This document shows positions 61,854 to 64,000 of a stretch of DNA of 64,000 bases, in pieces; position 1 is the stretch's first letter; each line of letters opens with the position of its first letter. The translations under genes and the position numbers were made by a program. The notes beneath the pieces are model-generated. The model ran no database searches and had not been told where the DNA came from. It saw nothing but the letters and a program-made list of their open reading frames with translations. Source of the stretch: JAGOEY01 sp017997515 (lineage in GTDB: Bacteria > Pseudomonadota > Gammaproteobacteria > Burkholderiales > Burkholderiaceae_C); contig CP111109.1 of assembly GCA_026314275.1 (NCBI GenBank), positions 3,472,001-3,536,000 on the forward strand, in the 5' to 3' direction.

Positions 61854-62615
61854 ATGGATACATCGACCACCCCCCGCGTGGCCATCGTGACCGGTGCGGG
61901 CACCGGCATCGGGCGCGCCGCTGCGTTGGCGCTGCTGAAGGACGGCTGGCAGGTTGTGCTTGCAGGCCGCCGCCCTGAACCGCTGGCGGCGGTTGCCGCA
62001 GAGTCGGGCGCTGGCAGCCGCGCGCTGGCCGTGCCGACCGATGTGTCGGATGCAGCCTCAGTGCAAGACCTCTTCGCCGCAGCGGTCGCGCAATTCGGCC
62101 GTGTGGATCTGCTGTTCAACAACGCGGGCATGAGCAACCCGCCGGGCCCGTTCGAGGACTGGACGCCTGCGCAGTGGCAGGGTGTGGTGGACGTCAACCT
62201 GACGGGTATGTTCTTTTGTATCCAGCAGGCGTTCCGCACCATGAAGGCCCAAAGCCCACGCGGCGGCCGCATCATCAACAACGGGTCGATTTCGGCCACC
62301 ACGCCGCGGCCTAACTCCATGGCCTACACATCGACCAAACACGCGGTGAAGGGTTTGACCAAAACCGCGTCCCTCGACGGCCGTAAATACGATATTGCCG
62401 TGGGGCAGATCGACGTGGGCAACGCGATGACCGAGCTGGCTGCCAAGATGGCCAAAGGTGTGCCGCAGGCCAGCGGAGAAATCGCCATCGAGCCGCTGAT
62501 CGACGTGGCCATCGTGGGCCAGTCGGTGTTGTACATGGCGAACCTGCCGCTGGAAGCGAATGTGATGTTCCACACGGTCATGGCGACCAAGATGCCGTTT
62601 GCCGGAAGAGGGTGA
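61854..62615 (+). CDS. SDR family oxidoreductase
   Basis: A 253-residue short-chain dehydrogenase: VAIVTGAGTGIGRAAALALL, LLFNNAGMSNPPGPFEDW, the catalytic Ser in IINNGSISATTPRP and YTSTKHAVKG. Substrate unknown. It starts 12 bases after rnr, with GGGAAAG as RBS, and is probably read from the same transcript. The GC-rich repeat follows within six bases of its stop. Confidence 0.9.
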   Translation: MDTSTTPRVAIVTGAGTGIGRAAALALLKDGWQVVLAGRRPEPLAAVAAESGAGSRALAVPTDVSDAASVQDLFAAAVAQFGRVDLLFNNAGMSNPPGPFEDWTPAQWQGVVDVNLTGMFFCIQQAFRTMKAQSPRGGRIINNGSISATTPRPNSMAYTSTKHAVKGLTKTASLDGRKYDIAVGQIDVGNAMTELAAKMAKGVPQASGEIAIEPLIDVAIVGQSVLYMANLPLEANVMFHTVMATKMPFAGRG

Positions 62616-62620
62616 ATAAG

Positions 62621-62718
62621 CACACCCCCAGGCTTGCTCACTGCGTGTAGCCGCCCACCCCCTTGCAGGGGGCAACACCAGCGGCCTGGCAAAGCCAGTT
62701 CCGCGGTGTTTGCTGGAA
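62621..62718 (+). repeat. GC-rich dispersed repeat copy (CACCCCCAGGCTT family)
   Basis: CACACCCCCAGGCTTGCTCA, CTGCGTGTAGCCGCC, CACCCCCTTGCAGGGGGC, AACACCAGCGGCCTGGC, AAAGCCAGTTCCGCGG and TGTTTGCTGG. It lies in the gap between the SDR and convergent nnr genes. Confidence 0.85.
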
Positions 62719-62762
62719 GGGTGCTTGGCGCTTCGCGCCTTGCACTGCTGGGGTGATGCTCC

Positions 62763-62820
62763 TGTTTTTATAGCTGATTGCGCACGTCGGTTGTGCGCTG
62801 GAGGCACTTTTTGTTCATCA
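62763..62820 (+). repeat. AT-rich dispersed repeat copy at the 3' end of nnr
   Basis: GTTTTTATAGCTGATTGCGC, ACGTCGGTTG, then TGCGCTGGAGGCACTTTTTG and TTCATCA. The TGA stop of the nnr gene on the other strand lies in its right edge (62818-62820). Confidence 0.8.
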
Positions 62821-64000
62821 ATAGCCGCTCTGGGCCAGTTTGCTGGCTGTGAGCGGCTTTTTTGTGGGCCACTGGTCGGCGAGGGTGCCGTGGTGCCAGA
62901 CGGCGGTCAGGGCTGCATCGGGGGCTGGGCGGCCTGCGGCCAGGGCGGCGCCGACCATGCCGGCCAGCACGTCGCCGGTGCCTGCTGTCGCCAGTTTGGC
63001 ATTGCCGGTCGGGTTGATGCTTGGGACGCTGCCTGGTGTGGCGACGATGCTGCCGGAGCCTTTGAGTACCACCGTGCACTGGTAAGCATCTGCCAGCTGT
63101 TGTGCGGCACGCAGGCGGTCGGCCTGGATGGCGGGGGTGGTGGTGTCCAACAAACGTGCGGCTTCGAGCGGGTGGGGCGTCAGCACGGTGGCGGCTCCCC
63201 GCTGGGCGCGTTGGCGCAGCAGGGTTTGCAGGGACGGGTCGGTGGCGATGGCGTTCAGGGCGTCGGCGTCCAGCACCAGCGATGCGGCGGTGGACAACAC
63301 GCGGGGCAGCAGCGCCCGCACGGCGGTGCCGCCGCCACAGCCGCAGACCACCGCCATGGTGGCCAGGTCGAGTGATTCAGGCGCACGCAGCATCAGCTCG
63401 GGCTGCGCGCTGGCAAAGCCTGTGCTGTTGCCGTCCAGCAGGCAGGTAAACACGCGGCCTGCGCCGCTGTGGAGTGCGGCGGACGCTGCCAACAAAGCGG
63501 CACCGGCCATGCCGGGCGCACCACCGATGACGGCAACGTCGCCGTAACTGCCTTTGTGGCTGGCGTGTTGGCGAGGGGCAGATGCGGGGGCTCCAGCGAG
63601 CCAGGCGCTGGCTGCTTCGTTGGAGAGGTCTGCGCCGAGGTCGTCAAACCAGACGGTGCCTGCCGCATCGCGGCCCGATGCGGTGAACAAACCAGGCTTC
63701 AGGGTCAGCAGTGTGAGGGTGTTTTGTGCATGAAATAGGCTTCCTGCGCCCGTCCCGTATGCGCTGTCAGCTATTAATTCAGGAGCGTAGGTGCCTGTGT
63801 CCGCCTGCAGGCCGGACGGAATGTCCACCGCCAGCACGGGTGCAGGCGCGTCGTGTAGCGCTTGCAGCAAGGTCAGCAGGCTGGTATCTGCGTTGCGTGG
63901 CTTGCCCGATGCCAGTCCGATACCCAGCAGGGCGTCGATACACAGATCCTGGGGGCCCAGTCCCTGCGGCGCTGTGTCGGCAAAAACCACCCCGGCCTCT
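62818..64000 (-). CDS. nnr: Bifunctional NAD(P)HX epimerase/dehydratase, 5' part cut by window end
   Basis: Repairs hydrated NADH and NADPH. The visible 394 codons cover the end of the epimerase (YjeF_N) domain (IDALLGIGLASGKPR; AVDIPSGLQADTG; LLTLKPGLFTASGRDAAGTVWFDDLG) and the whole ADP/ATP-dependent dehydratase domain (SHKGSYGDVAVIGGAPGMAGAALLAA; LTPHPLEAARLL; NPTGNAKLATAGTGDVLAGMVG). About 100 N-terminal residues lie beyond 64000. A segment LIADSAYGTGAGSLFHAQ, between ADTG and NTLTLLTLKPG, is encoded by a dispersed repeat and seems to be extra relative to the E. coli protein as I recall it. Confidence 0.93.
   Translation of the reverse strand, partial: EAGVVFADTAPQGLGPQDLCIDALLGIGLASGKPRNADTSLLTLLQALHDAPAPVLAVDIPSGLQADTGTYAPELIADSAYGTGAGSLFHAQNTLTLLTLKPGLFTASGRDAAGTVWFDDLGADLSNEAASAWLAGAPASAPRQHASHKGSYGDVAVIGGAPGMAGAALLAASAALHSGAGRVFTCLLDGNSTGFASAQPELMLRAPESLDLATMAVVCGCGGGTAVRALLPRVLSTAASLVLDADALNAIATDPSLQTLLRQRAQRGAATVLTPHPLEAARLLDTTTPAIQADRLRAAQQLADAYQCTVVLKGSGSIVATPGSVPSINPTGNAKLATAGTGDVLAGMVGAALAAGRPAPDAALTAVWHHGTLADQWPTKKPLTASKLAQSGY
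63729..63782 (-). repeat. AT-rich dispersed repeat copy read in frame inside nnr
   Basis: On the nnr strand: TGAATTAATAGCTGACAGCG, CATACGGGAC, then GGGCGCAGGAAGCCTATTTC and ATGCACAA. It is read as ELIADSAYGTGAGSLFHAQ with rare codons TTA, ATA, GGA and CTA. Confidence 0.7.

Overview
The window is high-GC betaproteobacterial chromosome, most likely Comamonadaceae (Rhodoferax/Polaromonas type). The basis is the protein character, the gene order relA / tRNA-Val / phaR / rimO / tRNA-Leu / rnr, a RisSA/EnvZ-OmpR-type two-component pair, and two families of short dispersed repeats of a kind I recall from that family. The genus is inference.

Layout. 1-1524: a tartrate/D-malate dehydrogenase-like gene (cut by the window start) and a divergent, frameshifted LysR gene. 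1527-6952: rluA and the glycine cleavage operon gcvT-gcvH-gcvP behind a tandem glycine riboswitch. 6991-9824: a DctPQM TRAP transporter with a terminator-like hairpin after dctP. 9915-16576: ETF-ubiquinone oxidoreductase, an SDR, a thioesterase, an outer-membrane-type gene with an in-frame stop, an AhpD-like protein, catalase and a secreted FKBP. 16586-19515: a coupled DUF2868/DUF3482 pair. 19515-24128: tricarballylate genes (tcuR, tcuA, tcuB) with a Bug-type binding protein. 24156-27583: a PAS-LuxR regulator, scoAB (ketone-body CoA transfer) and a serine hydrolase. 27592-36356: pssA, an ABC exporter, serB, a CbiM-like protein, mfd, ispD and ispF. 36533-45099: a sensor kinase/response regulator, a SIMPL protein, a DUF2252 protein, 3-hydroxybutyrate dehydrogenase, an alpha/beta hydrolase and relA. 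55727-64000: a diguanylate cyclase, phaR, rimO, tRNA-Leu, rnr, an SDR and the NAD(P)HX repair enzyme (cut by the window end).

The main accessory feature is a roughly 10.3 kb integrated element (about 45234-55540) in the 3' half of tRNA-Val(GAC). It has a tyrosine integrase at the right end, a MobF (TrwC/TraI) relaxase, a TraD-like coupling protein and a translationally coupled operon of small proteins. A probable oriT carries seven GCTTGCG-type heptamers and a 14-bp inverted repeat. No mating-pair (T4SS) genes or replication initiator are visible, so it looks like an integrative mobilizable element that borrows another element's secretion channel. The tRNA-Val is apparently chimeric: its T-arm differs from the displaced copy at attR by two compensated base pairs, and the displaced copy still sits next to the original terminator.

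Two repeat families recur. One is an AT-rich motif of about 50-65 bp (core ATAGCTGA..GCGC....GGGCGCTAGAGGC). It lies in gaps, supplies gene starts, stops or tails, and in at least two genes is read through in one particular frame. The other is a GC-rich element of about 100 bp found four times, each time in a gap between convergent genes.
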